A DNA stretch of 64,000 bases, from the NCBI GenBank assembly GCA_963989245.1, contig OZ022352.1, forward strand, positions 13,205,211 through 13,269,210, in the 5' to 3' direction. This DNA comes from Nansenia antarctica (taxonomy: Eukaryota > Chordata > Actinopteri > Argentiniformes > Microstomatidae). Below, piece after piece: positions 35,026 through 45,750 of the stretch. Below the pieces are notes generated by a model. The model was not told the origin of the DNA. It ran no database searches and saw only the letters and a list, made by a program, of their open reading frames with translations. Positions within the stretch are counted from its first letter, which is position 1. Each line of letters begins with the position of its first letter. The position numbers were made by a program, and so were the translations under genes.

Positions 35026-35832
35026 AGGTCCAGAAATATTTGGACAGTGACACAATTTTCCATAATTCTGGTTCTGTATGCCACCACAATGGATTTGAAA
35101 TTAAATAATCGAGATGTAAATGACGGGCAGACTTTCAGCTTTAATCGAAGGGGTTGAACAAAAATATTTTAGGAATTGCAACCATTTTTATACACAGTCC
35201 CCTTTTTTCAGGAGCTCAAATGTAATTGGACAAAATTAACATAATCGTAAATAAAATGTTCATTTTTAATACTTTGTCGAGAATCCTTTGCAGGCAATGA
35301 CTGCCTGAAGTCTGGAACCCATGGACATCACCAAATGCTGGGTTTCCTCCTTTGTGATGCTTTGCCAGGCCTTTACTGCAGCTGTCTTCAGTTGTTGTTT
35401 GTTCGTGGGTCTTTCTGCCTTTAGTTTTCTCTTCAGCAAGTGAAATGCATGCTCGTTCGGGTTGAGATCAGGTGATTGACTCGGTCCATTGCAGAATATT
35501 CCACTTCTTTGCCTTAAAAACCTCCTGGGTCTGTACTGTGAAGCGCCGTCCAATCAACTGTGCTGAATTTGGCTGAATCCGAGCAGACAGAATATCCCTA
35601 AACACTTCAGAATTCATCCGTCTGCTTCTGTTTTCTGCCACATCATCTATAAACATGAGTGACCCAGTGGCAAACCCTTCCTCCAATTTGGATGTGAATA
35701 CCCTCAGTCTAAAAAGTGCACTTTAAGCCCATATTCGTTATATAACTGTAACTCGAATACGTTTGGGTAAACAGCTCAAATAACAAAAAATGATTCAGTC
35801 AGAGTCCAAATATATGTGGACCTATCTGTACA
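35026..35832 (-). mobile_element. Degenerate Tc1/mariner-like transposon
   Basis: The left end contains TAGGTCCAGAAATATTTGGA and the right end contains its inverted relative (CAAATATATGTGGACCTA), i.e. terminal inverted repeats. Between them, on the minus strand, is a broken transposase. At about 0.8 kb, roughly half an intact element, the copy is internally deleted. Confidence 0.85.
35266..35686 (-). pseudogene. Broken Tc1-like transposase
   Basis: Two overlapping minus-strand frames carry family motifs in order: GSLMFIDDV, RMNSEV, QLIGRRFTVQ and EVFKAKKWNILQW in the first, PSQSPDLNPNEHAFHLLKRK and the C-terminal end in the second. A frameshift lies between them near 35510. The segment around the second catalytic Asp (the DNDPKHT region expected after RFTVQ) is deleted and the N-terminal DNA-binding domain is missing, so the enzyme is dead. 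Confidence 0.85.
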
Positions 35833-36720
35833 TATTAATAAGACCATGTAAGCAAGCAAAACATAGCTGAGCATCCTAAATACAAGAATTATTTAACAGT
35901 GGTTATGATCAGTCATTTAGCAAGTAACTTACATAACTAAGAAGTTTTGAACTCAAAGCTCTACTTCTCAACCAATTAACCAACCAGGCATTGTTTCATT
36001 ATCTCTCATACATACCCAAACACACAGCCCTCGTCCTCGTGGGCTTGTTTTTTGTTTCCCGACTTGATCTCTGTGGCATTTATTTCACGACAAACCCGCC
36101 TGTGAAAATATCAAATCTGTGATATTACATGACAGCCCCTTTCCCAGAATATGCCAAAATAAGCATGCTCTTTTCTTTTTTTTCGTGCACGAGCCAGAGA
36201 GGAATATCTCTGACACTCTGCAGCAGCAGAAGTGATATGGCTGTAAATCGAGCTAGTTAGTAGAGGATGCAGCTGGAACCATGCCACGAGGAGATCTCCG
36301 CTGTATAAAACACCCCAGCATGAGAAACACGACGTATCAAAACATCCCCATCAACCGGCTCATCTGAGGCTCAGCGTCACATGTCAGGTGTCAGGCCTGT
36401 CCAAGGTACCTAAAAATAGTCGTCTGAAAAGCACATACAGTATTAGAAACCATCGAGAGAGGTATGGATGGACATAAGGAAATAGGTAGTCGTAGCCTAT
36501 ATGTTAGACCGACAGAAAACAGCACCAATTTGTCGGTACGCTTTGTCACATGGAAATATTTCTTCATTTGTTCAATTAGATTGAAGAAGTTTTTTTTTTA
36601 CCAAAACGAAACAAACCAAATGATATTCCCAGATTTACCAACTGAAGCTATTATTCTCCATAATCTGAATAGACAGCTCTGATAACTGTCTGATCCTAAC
36701 CACCACTGTCCTAGGGTCAG
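35833..36720. other. Intergenic, no gene seen
   Basis: AT-rich unique DNA, no recognised features. Confidence 0.45.
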
Positions 36721-37125
36721 TCCTCCCTACTGCAGCACTACCCTGGACCATAACAAGCTAGACAACAATACTGAGCTTTGGAAACATCTTCAAAACATGT
36801 CCTTACTCCGTTCTGGACAGCGGTACAGGGCCACCAGGACAGAAACATCACAACACTTGAACAGTTTCTTCCCCAAAGCCACGGCCCTCCTCGATAACTC
36901 CTGATCATTGCACCTTGCACTTGACATGTTCTTGCACTAAGTTGTACCGTATATTTATTCATAATATTCACTCATATTGGTACTGTATATTTTGTCTTGA
37001 GTGTTGTTGTATTGTCGTCTTGCTGTTGTATGTACTGTAGCTTGTTCAGCATGGTAGAATACCAAGTCATGTTCCTAGTGCACTGCACATGGCCAATAAA
37101 GTTGAATTTAATTGAATTGAAAAGG
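36721..37125 (+). mobile_element. 3' end of a LINE (plus strand)
   Basis: It starts with a decayed end of a reverse-transcriptase ORF (a RYRATRTETSQHLNSFFPKA-like string), then a UTR, a CAATAAAGTTGAAT-type end and a short TTGAATTGAA-like tail. The C-terminal string resembles that of the LINE at 29292-30186 but the UTR differs, so it is a related family. Confidence 0.65.
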
Positions 37126-37311
37126 GCATTGTCACATACTTACATTACATAACATGTTACCAACAACACCCCTCTCAGTTTCAGAGTAGCAATACATGTT
37201 GATGGCTTACTCTCCGTGTTCTAAAGACAATCATGGATTGGATTTGTTAAACAGTTCTTCTCCAGGTGCTCAATGCACTTTACTTTGTATGGAGGGGGAA
37301 GTATCCTCTAC

Positions 37312-37312
<1 letters not shown>

Positions 37313-37383
<71 letters not shown>
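37313..37383. repeat. (TA)n microsatellite
   Basis: About 35 uninterrupted TA units, self-complementary and cruciform-prone. Confidence 0.98.
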
Positions 37384-37385
<2 letters not shown>

Positions 37386-38460
37386 ACTACTAGTATGTCG
37401 CTCCCACCTGGTTGATGCAACAGCAGCCATTTTGTGCCAGAGAGCTCACCAGAGAATAACAGTTACAGCTATCACTTGGTCATATGTGACAGGGTTTGAT
37501 GAAAAGTCTGCATGTCTGGCAACGTCATTTTTCTGTTTTTTTACAGGTAATGAAAGGGTAGATTGTAAGCTTTCAAATGATGTGTCATACATTGAAATCT
37601 GAAACAAGTTGAAGAAGTCACGCATATTTGAATGTTGACGGTACAACAGGTAGGTACAGGTAGGTAATGGGTGGGAACAATAGCTGGTTAACTCCACCCC
37701 AACCACTCCCTCAAGACAACCACACCCTCAAGACAACCACTGCCCCATTACACTATCTGTCATTATCTACCTGTCATCTGTCAGTGGGGTTGTCAGCTCA
37801 GGAAACAAACTTGCAGGGCGGACATGTTTAAATTGCTAAATAATAATACTAATAATTCAAGATTGTTTTTATTGCCATGTGTGCATACAATTGAGCATAA
37901 TAGAATGGTAAAAAATAATTATGTTGTGTCCGTGTGTATGCATTTATCATTATAGTCTATAAAGCATCTAGTCTAGTGGGACATCAGTGTAGTTCCTTCC
38001 CATCCCATCTGGGCATCAAAGCTGTAATAAAAAAAGAAGACAGTACATTTTAAATCATTGCTAATACAATGACAATGACAAATAACTGAAGTGCTGGTGA
38101 CTCACATCAAGGTCTCATCTCTCAGAACCTCTCACCTCGTCATTCTGTAACACAAATTTCAGGTCAGAGGTGTGGACACTTCTATATTGTAGGCTTGTAA
38201 TGCTTTCCATAGACTCTCATGAACGATAGTGTACTGTACTTGTTGAAGTCATCCTGTACTGTAAGAAGTAGGCTAGTGAAGTCATTTCAATCCACAGCAA
38301 ATTCTACAGCAATTCTGCAGCAAATCTGCAGCAAATCTACAAATCAATGAATGAATAATAATTTTTGACATTTACCATAACATTACCGTTCATTAAAAAA
38401 GCATTTACATTTTCTATAATCTATTATATCTCTAACAAAGCAAGCTAGCTAGCTACTACA
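37384..38460. other. Intergenic, no gene seen
   Basis: AT-rich unique DNA. Short tandem similarity (AGCAAATCTGC) occurs near 38295-38340. Confidence 0.45.
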
Positions 38461-38476
38461 CGCGCGCACTTGCGCG

Positions 38477-38518
<42 letters not shown>

Positions 38519-38522
38519 CACA
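38461..38522. repeat. CGCG/CA microsatellite
   Basis: Starts CGCGCGCAC and continues as (CA)n with one TATA interruption. Confidence 0.95.
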
Positions 38523-38729
38523 CCATAACTTGTGTACGTTCATACACAACAAACAAAACCGCTAAGTCAGCTATCAAAAACAAACGAAGGAACGCGAGGT
38601 TTCACAATTCCTGACATGAGATCCTTTTCATGAAACAGTGTCATATATTTGCTTATGGCTCTGTTCATTTGCGTAGGTAGGTGTCCCTGATCTGACAGCT
38701 CCAACTGTAGTGTCAGCCTCTTCTTCTCC

Positions 38730-38872
38730 GCCATTGGTGTGTGAATGTGTGTGTGAATGGGTGAATGAGAGGCCGTTGTAAAGCGCTTTGGAGCAGCTTT
38801 AGAGCAGCAAAAAAGGTGCTATATTGTGTGCAAGTGCAGTCCATTTACCATTTTACCATTTTACCATTTCTC
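38730..38872 (+). mobile_element. 3' half of a tRNA-derived SINE (family S1)
   Basis: It matches the 3' half of the SINE at 49368-49620: GCCATTGGTGTGTGAATGTG, GTAAAGCGCTTTGGA and GTGCAGTCCATTTACCA. It ends in three ATTTTACC-type units, the 3' tail. The tRNA-like head is missing. Confidence 0.8.
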
Positions 38873-39059
38873 AGCTTCTGTGCACAAAGACTCGGATGCA
38901 CAAAGACATGAGAGTCTACCTGTGGGAGTCCATGGAGGAAGGACAGATGCTTTCTGTATTGTTGTCATCAGCACTATATCCCTTCGCTTTAGAATCCCTC
39001 AATCGAATCTTACTCCTACTGCTATAATGTGTTTTCTCCCCATCCCTGCTATTTCAACT

Positions 39060-39596
39060 TTCCTTAGGGTACTTAGATGAGGCACTCCACCTCACCGCAG
39101 CAACCAATCTAATCTGGTGTACCCCCACACACTCGAGAATGTCTTGATCTTGCGGTTGCCGGAGGACTCTGGAACTGCCCGTCAGCAGGCAGGAAAGCAG
39201 AGGCTGCCTCCTTTCAATCCCTCCACTTCCTGGCTCTCACTGAGACATGGATCACATGGGAGAACATGGCTACCCCAGTAGCACGGTCCGCTGCCTACTC
39301 CTTTCCTCACACTCCTTTCCTCACACCCCTAGACCCTCTGATGGAGGAGGAGGTGGCGTAGGGCTCCTCTTCTCACCTAAGTGGACATTTTGTTTCTTTA
39401 TCACATCTGTCCATATACTTGTTTGAATTTCATGCTGTTTCTGTTACTTTCCTTGTCAATCTTCACATTGTTGTTATCTATCGCTAGCCCCCAGCTCAGC
39501 TTGGCGGCTTCCTAGATGAGATGGATGTCCTTCCCAGCTTCTTCCCTGAGGACAGCACACTGCTCATGCTCCTGGGTAACTTCAACATCAAATCAG
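39060..39596 (+). pseudogene. L2-like LINE ORF2, endonuclease part (5' segment, interrupted)
   Basis: Decayed frames read SLTETWIT, then after frame breaks VVIYRPPAQLGGFLDEMDVL and LLGNFNI. These match the order of motifs in L2-type apurinic endonuclease domains (ETWL, YRPP, GDFN). The segment stops at the L1 insertion and continues at 44474. Several frameshifts and stops make it inactive. Confidence 0.8.
39584..39596. repeat. Target-site duplication, left copy (L1)
   Basis: AACATCAAATCAG, 13 bp, is repeated exactly at 44461-44473. Confidence 0.9.
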
Positions 39597-39956
39597 TTTA
39601 TATTATTTCATTGTTGTTGAAATGGTCACTTATCAATATTATTTCATCATGATGTTAGTTGATCAGCGCTTGAAAGTAGGCTATAGGCTTTAAACTGCTG
39701 TCTTTTTTGTGGTTGCTGTTGACGGTTGTTTTGTTGCTAATTTTGTTTTTCCCAGTATCTTTCATTACGGCCCTGCCTAATGTTGTGTATTCTCTACTCT
39801 GTGTAGATCAACGGGCCGTATTGGTTTACCTAAAGTAAAGGACTTATTTTTCTTATGATCAATTTATTCCGCCCACTTGGAGTTCTCTAGGGACTCGCCT
39901 TCTAGTATTGCATGGGTTATCCATGTAGGATGTTGTTGTTCTTTTTGTGTTGTCTT

Positions 39957-40002
39957 GTGGTGTGTGTGTGTGTGTGTATTTGTTGTTCCTACTCGCTGCT
40001 CT

Positions 40003-40038
<36 letters not shown>

Positions 40039-40170
40039 TGTGTGTGTGTGTGTGTGGGTATATGTGTGGGTGCGCGTGTGTGTGTGTGTGCGCGTGGGGA
40101 GGCTGCGTGTGTGCGTGTGCGTGCGTGTCTGGCTGCATGTGGGTATGTGGGGGTATGTGTGTGTGTGCGG
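39957..40170. repeat. (TG)n microsatellite inside the L1 5' region
   Basis: TG-rich with GGTATATG, GCGCG and GGGTATG interruptions. It is followed by T-rich and CT-rich DNA up to the ORF. Confidence 0.95.
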
Positions 40171-40369
40171 GAGGGGGGGGGGTACAGGTCTTGCTCTGCC
40201 AGTTTTTTTTTTTTTCTTTCTTTTCCTTCAGCTCATATTATGCCTTCTCGTTTCTATTCCTCTTCCTCTTTCCCTCTTTCTCCTTTCATTACTGTCCTTC
40301 CCCCTCCTACTGTTTTCCTAGTCCCGATAATATGCTTACTCTATGAAATACTCGCAATGTTAATTTAAA

Positions 40370-43300
40370 ATGAAGCCCTTAAACAGAGATATGAAAAAGT
40401 TGAAAATAATATCATTAAATGTTAATGGCTTGAATAACATAATTAAGAGGAAAAAGATTATCCTCCAGCTGAGGAGAGCTGGAGGAGATGTCCTCTTTTT
40501 ACAAGAAACCCATTTAAAAAAAAAAGAACATGACAAATTGAGTAGGGGACAAATTTACTCCAGTTCATATGGAACACAGAAGAGGGGTGTTGCTATAATT
40601 ATACAACCACACATACCATTTATAGAAGAACAACATATATACGATAAAGAGGGCAGGTTTGTTTTAGTAATTGGTAAAATAGAGTCAATTACTGTCTCAT
40701 TTTTAAATGTATACTATCCACCGGAATTAGGCCCAGAATTCATGTCAGAAATAATCGAAATGTTAATGACAAAATGTAAAGGAATCACCCTAATGGGAGG
40801 AGATATGAATCTTACAATAAATTCTAGGCTAGATTCCTCAAATAATAAACCACACAGAGCTGATAAAACATCATCAATTTTAAGAAGTGCAATGTCAGAA
40901 TTTGGATTAGTAGACATATGGAGGATGCTAAATCCAACTAAAAAAACATATACATATTATTCTGGACGATTTCCAACTTCCAATAGACTGGATTATTTCT
41001 TCATGTTTAAAAAAGACGTAGAGAGGATGGAAACATGTACAATAGGCACAAGGGATTTATCAGATCATGCTATGCTATCTATAACTATACATTTGGATAT
41101 AAAGCAAGGAGAAAAAATATGGAGATTAAACAACTCACTTCTCCAAGATAAGATCTTTGTTGAAAAAATCAATAAAGCCATAAAAGAATACGTAGAGATA
41201 AATGACAATGGAGATACTAATCCAACTATTATATGGGAGGGCCTTAAAGCGGTACTACGAGGACAGATAATATCATATTGCGCATGGAAGAAAAGACAAA
41301 CACAACAAAAACAGAAAATACTTGAACAACAAATACAACACTTGGAAGACAAACTAAAAAATACAAATGAAATAATAGTAAAAAATGAATTAAAAAAGAA
41401 GTATAAGGAGTTGGATAAAATTCGTACAGAGGAAGTGGAGAAATTAATGACATACACCAAACAGAAATATTACGATGGAGGACCTAAGTCTTTAAAACTC
41501 CTAGCATATCGACTTAAGACACAGACTAAAAAAGCACACATTTCGAAATTGAAGACTGTAGAAGGCTCTGGAACAATAACGGAAAAGGATAAAATAGCTG
41601 AAGAATTCGTAAAATATTATGAGAACCTTTATAAAAACACAGGAAACATTGACCTGGGACTAATGAAAGATTTCTTACATAAGTTAAACTTAAAGCAAGT
41701 AACAAGATCAAAAAATGAACAGCTCATTAAGGACATCACAGTAAATGAAATACAACATCAAATAAATAATCTTAAAATGGGGAAAACACCAGGTGATGAT
41801 GGATATACTAATGAATTTTATAAAACTTTTCAAAAACAATTGATACCACTACTTTTACAAGCATATAAGTTTGTATTACAAACGGGAAATTGGGCAACTA
41901 CTTGGAACTCATCTATAATAACGGTTATACATAAAGAAGGTAAGGACGCTACTGAATGTTCGTCTTACAGGCCAATATCACTACTGAATACGGACCATAA
42001 AATAGTAACAGCCATTATTGCCAATAGGTTAAAGGACATCGTGCCAGATATAATAGACAGCGACCAATGTGGTTTTATACCAGGTAGGCTGTTGTCAGAT
42101 AATATAAGGAGGACGTTAAATATAATGGACTACGCCCAAAACAATGGTGCAAACCTTCTACTCTTAACACTGGATGCAGAAAAAGCATTTGACAGAGTGC
42201 TATGGCCATTCATGTTTGAAATTGTAAGAAGCTTTGGATTTCATGAGAATTTTAATAAATGGCTTCAAGGAATGTATAAAAATCCAGTGTCAAGAGTAAA
42301 AGTAAATGGCACAATATCCAGAAGATTTCCAATCTATAAAGGTACAAGACAAGGAGACCCACTCTCAGCAGTTATATTTGCTATATGCATGGAAGGACTA
42401 GCAGAAAGTATAAGGAAAAATAATACCATCAAAGGCATAACGATAAAAGAGGAACAGCACAAACTGGCATTATATGCAGATGACGTGGTTGTTTATTTAA
42501 CATCACCAGCCCAATCCTTACCAAGCCTAATGGAAGCAATTACAGAATATAGTAAACACTCTGGTTATAAACTAAATGAAAGTAAGTGTGAAGTATTAAC
42601 AATTGGAGAACAGATAGATTCGGAAATCAAGGAAAAATACAAGTTGAAATGGGATGCAAAGAAAATCAAATATTTAGGAATCTACCTCACTGGAGATATA
42701 ACAACATTATACACCGACAATTATCAAGCCCTTGAAAATAAAATACGAGAAGATCTTAATAGATGGAAGATAACACCTGAATCCTTAATGAGTAGAGTAG
42801 AAAGCGTCAAAATGATGATCCTCCCACAGTTTCTGTTTTTATTTCAAACATTACCAGTTCCCATTCCACAGCGTAGCTTCAAAAAATGGAATACAATGCT
42901 CTCAAATTTCATTTGGAACTACAAAAGTAAACGGAAAAAACTTAGTATACTAACTCAAACCAGAGAAAAAGGAGGGTTTAATTTCCCTGATCTAAAGTCC
43001 TATTTCCATGCAACTCAAATAGATACAATAATGAAATGGATGAATAACTCGGTTCAAACCAAATGGAAAGACATAGAAAAACAAGCAATATCAATATCAA
43101 TAGGAACACTACCTTTTCTGAGTCTAAAGGATATTCAAAAACATAGTGGAAATAACAGATGCATAGAAAATACCCTCAAAAATTGGAAAACTATTCGTAA
43201 ATTGTATAAATGTGATGACAAATGTATTTATTTGAGAGAGATAGCCAGTGACCCAGACTTTTTACCTAATAAAACAGACAAAATATTAGAAGAATGGGCT

Positions 43301-44128
43301 AGGAAGGGACTACAGGTGTACTCACAGATGTTTACAAATGACATGATAGACTCATTTGAAACCTTAGTTAATCAATTTAATATAAGTAATAGCCATTTTT
43401 TTAAGTACTTACAAATTAGAAGCTACCTTATAACACAGCAGAGGAGACAGGAACAAAGATCACATATACTAATGGAATATCTGATCAAAAATAGAAACAG
43501 TGAAAAGACAAAAATCTCAAAAATTTACAAAATCATGCAAGAAATCAAGATACAAGAAGATAATACTAAAGAAAAATGGGAAAACGAATTAGCAATAACA
43601 ATTACGGATGACGAGTGGAAAGAAGCATGCAAAAGAATATTTAAGACAACACAATCAAAATTCTGGAAAGAATTTGCTTGGAAAATAAATATGAAGATCT
43701 TCCTAACACCGAAAATGCTGTCAAAATATAGGCCAACAGGCAATGCAGAATGCTGGAGGAAATGTACGGAACGAGAAGCCAATCACACACACATTTTCTA
43801 TACATGCCCTAAATTGAAAAGGTTTTGGGAGGCAGTTCAAGTAAAAATAAAAAATACATTTACCTTACAAAATCCTATACATCCAGTCAATATTATACTC
43901 GGTCTTATTCCATTAGATATATACAGAGAGGGAGATAAATATTTGTACACCATACTACGTATCGCGGCTTTAAAGCAAATCACACGTAAATGGTTGGACT
44001 TAAACCCACCATCCGTTAATAATTGGAAAAAAACTGTTGAAGACATAAAAGAAATGGAAAGAATTACTTGCAAAGTGGGAGGCCGTGAAGAGCAATTCAC
44101 TATGAACTGGAGTAAATGGACCGAATGA
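40370..44128 (+). CDS. L1 ORF2 protein: endonuclease and reverse transcriptase (1252 aa)
   Basis: This enzyme nicks genomic DNA and copies element RNA into the nick. The apurinic endonuclease is at the N-terminus: SLNVNGLN near 15-23, QETH (E46), GDMN (D145) and SDH (D232, H233). The reverse transcriptase follows, with the first catalytic Asp in LDAEKAFD (D602) and YADD at 702-705. A C-terminal Cys/His knuckle lies at 1128-1146 (C1128, C1132, H1139 or H1141, C1146). Length is close to that usual for L1 ORF2 (about 1250-1280 aa). There is no frameshift or stop and all catalytic residues seen are present, so it could be active. The first ATG is at 40370; a second in-frame ATG lies 8 codons later. 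The codons are A-rich, unlike the neighbouring host exons. An L1 rather than Tx1 sub-clade assignment is from memory. Confidence 0.95.
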   Translation: MKPLNRDMKKLKIISLNVNGLNNIIKRKKIILQLRRAGGDVLFLQETHLKKKEHDKLSRGQIYSSSYGTQKRGVAIIIQPHIPFIEEQHIYDKEGRFVLVIGKIESITVSFLNVYYPPELGPEFMSEIIEMLMTKCKGITLMGGDMNLTINSRLDSSNNKPHRADKTSSILRSAMSEFGLVDIWRMLNPTKKTYTYYSGRFPTSNRLDYFFMFKKDVERMETCTIGTRDLSDHAMLSITIHLDIKQGEKIWRLNNSLLQDKIFVEKINKAIKEYVEINDNGDTNPTIIWEGLKAVLRGQIISYCAWKKRQTQQKQKILEQQIQHLEDKLKNTNEIIVKNELKKKYKELDKIRTEEVEKLMTYTKQKYYDGGPKSLKLLAYRLKTQTKKAHISKLKTVEGSGTITEKDKIAEEFVKYYENLYKNTGNIDLGLMKDFLHKLNLKQVTRSKNEQLIKDITVNEIQHQINNLKMGKTPGDDGYTNEFYKTFQKQLIPLLLQAYKFVLQTGNWATTWNSSIITVIHKEGKDATECSSYRPISLLNTDHKIVTAIIANRLKDIVPDIIDSDQCGFIPGRLLSDNIRRTLNIMDYAQNNGANLLLLTLDAEKAFDRVLWPFMFEIVRSFGFHENFNKWLQGMYKNPVSRVKVNGTISRRFPIYKGTRQGDPLSAVIFAICMEGLAESIRKNNTIKGITIKEEQHKLALYADDVVVYLTSPAQSLPSLMEAITEYSKHSGYKLNESKCEVLTIGEQIDSEIKEKYKLKWDAKKIKYLGIYLTGDITTLYTDNYQALENKIREDLNRWKITPESLMSRVESVKMMILPQFLFLFQTLPVPIPQRSFKKWNTMLSNFIWNYKSKRKKLSILTQTREKGGFNFPDLKSYFHATQIDTIMKWMNNSVQTKWKDIEKQAISISIGTLPFLSLKDIQKHSGNNRCIENTLKNWKTIRKLYKCDDKCIYLREIASDPDFLPNKTDKILEEWARKGLQVYSQMFTNDMIDSFETLVNQFNISNSHFFKYLQIRSYLITQQRRQEQRSHILMEYLIKNRNSEKTKISKIYKIMQEIKIQEDNTKEKWENELAITITDDEWKEACKRIFKTTQSKFWKEFAWKINMKIFLTPKMLSKYRPTGNAECWRKCTEREANHTHIFYTCPKLKRFWEAVQVKIKNTFTLQNPIHPVNIILGLIPLDIYREGDKYLYTILRIAALKQITRKWLDLNPPSVNNWKKTVEDIKEMERITCKVGGREEQFTMNWSKWTE

Positions 44129-44430
44129 ATGAGTAGGAAGGAAGCCCCCCCCCCCCCCAACCCTCCCCGATCCCACCCCTCCCACCCCCCTCCCCTTTGT
44201 CTCTTACTTTTCTATTTCTATCCCTATAATTTCTCTATTTTATTTTTTTTATTATTTTTATTTTTTATTTTTTTTATTTTATATTTTCTCTCTAGTCTCT
44301 ATTTCTTTATTTTCTTTATTTCTTGCTCTCTCTATAAAAAATGTAAAAAAATGATGCAGGATGAACTTAAACAAGTGAAGAACTTGTAAAGTGTGTGAAA
44401 TGAACTTATTAATGTAATGTAAAGTCCTGC

Positions 44431-44462
44431 AATAAAGTATAAAAAAAAAAAAAAAAAAAAAA
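44431..44462 (+). terminator. L1 poly-A signal and poly-A tail
   Basis: AATAAA at 44431-44436 is followed after four bases by an A run from 44441. The tail merges with the A's of the target duplication. Confidence 0.93.
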
Positions 44463-44473
44463 CATCAAATCAG
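44461..44473. repeat. Target-site duplication, right copy (L1)
   Basis: Exact repeat of 39584-39596. The first two A's cannot be told apart from the poly-A tail. Confidence 0.9.
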
Positions 44474-45257
44474 AGAGATTTTACTCTTCTGGATTTCTTC
44501 ACCTTGTCTCCTCATTTGACCTTACCCTGTCTGTCTCACTCTCCCCCGACTCATAAGGCAGGCAATCGGTTTGACCTTCTCTTCACCATATCCTGCTCCA
44601 ACTCCAACCTTATTGTTACACCTCTTCCAGTTTCTGACCATTACTTTGTATCCTACTCCCTTCCCCTCAAATCCATCCCCTCCCAATCAAACCCACCAAT
44701 CTGTCACTACCTGCCGCAACCTACTCTCTCCCACCTCTCTCTCTTCCTCTGTTTTATTGTCCCTACACTCACCTGAATCCTTCTCCTTTTTATCTACTGA
44801 TGACTGCCAAAGCTTCATTCTACCATTCTAAAATTCAACCGTCAATGCCTCCGTCCCAAGGAAACTGTTTGCCACATTCTCTTCACTCCTCAACCCACCT
44901 TCCCCTGTCCCTCCCTCCTCCCTCTCTGCAGATGTCTCTGTCACCTACTTTGTACAAAAGGCTTATTACACTAGCAGCTCTTTCACACATCATACTATCA
45001 CTACTACCACTAGTAGATCTGGCTGTGGTTTATCATCACTTTCCACTCTCTCCCCTGATGGTCTCAAGTTTTAGGACCACCTACGCTATGGATCCCAGGA
45101 TCGGATCGACAGGCAACCACCTACGCTACGGATCCCATCCCCTCTCCGATCCATCTCGAACGACGTCCTTCCTTTCCATACCTCCCTCATCAATTCCTCC
45201 CTGACCACTGGCTCTGTCCCGGCTGCCTTTAAGACAGACAGAGTCAAATCTCTTCTC

Positions 45258-45271
45258 AAGAAGCCATCACT
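45258..45271. repeat. Target-site duplication, left copy (SINE)
   Basis: AAGAAGCCATCACT, 14 bp, is repeated at 45471-45484. Confidence 0.9.
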
Positions 45272-45470
45272 AGGGGCGCTTAGGTGGCGTAATGGATTAA
45301 GCTCTGACCATGTACCGCAGGGCTCCCGGTTCGATTCCAGCCGTGGACATATCCTGCATGTCATCCCTTCTCTCTCTCACCCATCCTTCCTGTCATAATC
45401 TCTACTATATCTGTAATTAAAAAGAAAAATATGAGTGGGACTGCCCCACTCAGAAAAAAGAAAAGAAAAA
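45272..45470 (+). mobile_element. tRNA-derived SINE (family S2), full length
   Basis: The first 75 bases look like a tRNA: an A-box-like TGGCGTAATGG and a perfect B box GGTTCGATTCC. They are followed by a short body and an A-rich tail (AAAAAAGAAAAGAAAAA). The perfect 14-bp target duplication suggests a fairly recent insertion. The internal Pol III promoter would drive it. Confidence 0.9.
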
Positions 45471-45484
45471 AAGAAGCCATCACT
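45471..45484. repeat. Target-site duplication, right copy (SINE)
   Basis: Exact repeat of 45258-45271. Confidence 0.9.
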
Positions 45485-45750
45485 TGACCCATCTGTTGTC
45501 TAAAACTACAGACTGGTATCCCCTCTTTCATTCTTATCTAAAACTCTCGAACGTGCTGTTTGTAGCGAACTTTCGCATTTTACCTCTTTCCGAACAATTT
45601 CCTTGACCCACATCAATCCGGCTTCAAGGCTGCTCACACTACTGAGACTGCTCTCCTTGCTGTCACAGAGGCCCTCCGCACTGCCAGAGCGTCATCTGTT
45701 CTGTTCATTCTTCTGGACTCGTCTGCTGTGTTTGACACCTTAGTCAACTA

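Larger units (their letters stand above)
39597..44460 (+). mobile_element. Young L1-clade LINE, single ORF, 4.86 kb
   Basis: The element is bounded by a perfect 13-bp target duplication and ends in an AATAAA and a poly-A run. Its 773-bp 5' part contains no ORF1; it has a TG microsatellite and a pyrimidine tract before an intact ORF2. The intact ORF and perfect duplication suggest a recent insertion. It lies inside an older L2-like LINE in the same orientation. Confidence 0.92.
44474..45750 (+). pseudogene. L2-like LINE ORF2, continuation (endonuclease end and reverse transcriptase)
   Basis: It resumes the frame broken by the L1 (ERFYSSGFLHLVSSFDLTL). It then shows HKAGNRFDLLFT and VSDHYFVSYSL, the end of the endonuclease. 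The reverse-transcriptase part follows: KTDRVKSLLKKPSL, interrupted by a SINE at 45272-45470, then LSFLSKTLERAV and relics of the ETALLAVTEALR region. Many stops and shifts occur and the catalytic YADD core has been lost by deletion, so it is inactive. Confidence 0.85.

Noticed and set aside
44504..45204. Short plus-strand genes of 86-134 residues
   Set aside because: They are pieces of the decayed L2-like reverse transcriptase and endonuclease ORF.
45272..45346. A functional tRNA gene
   Set aside because: A and B boxes are present, but the arms do not pair as a full cloverleaf and it continues into a SINE body with an A-rich tail and target duplication.
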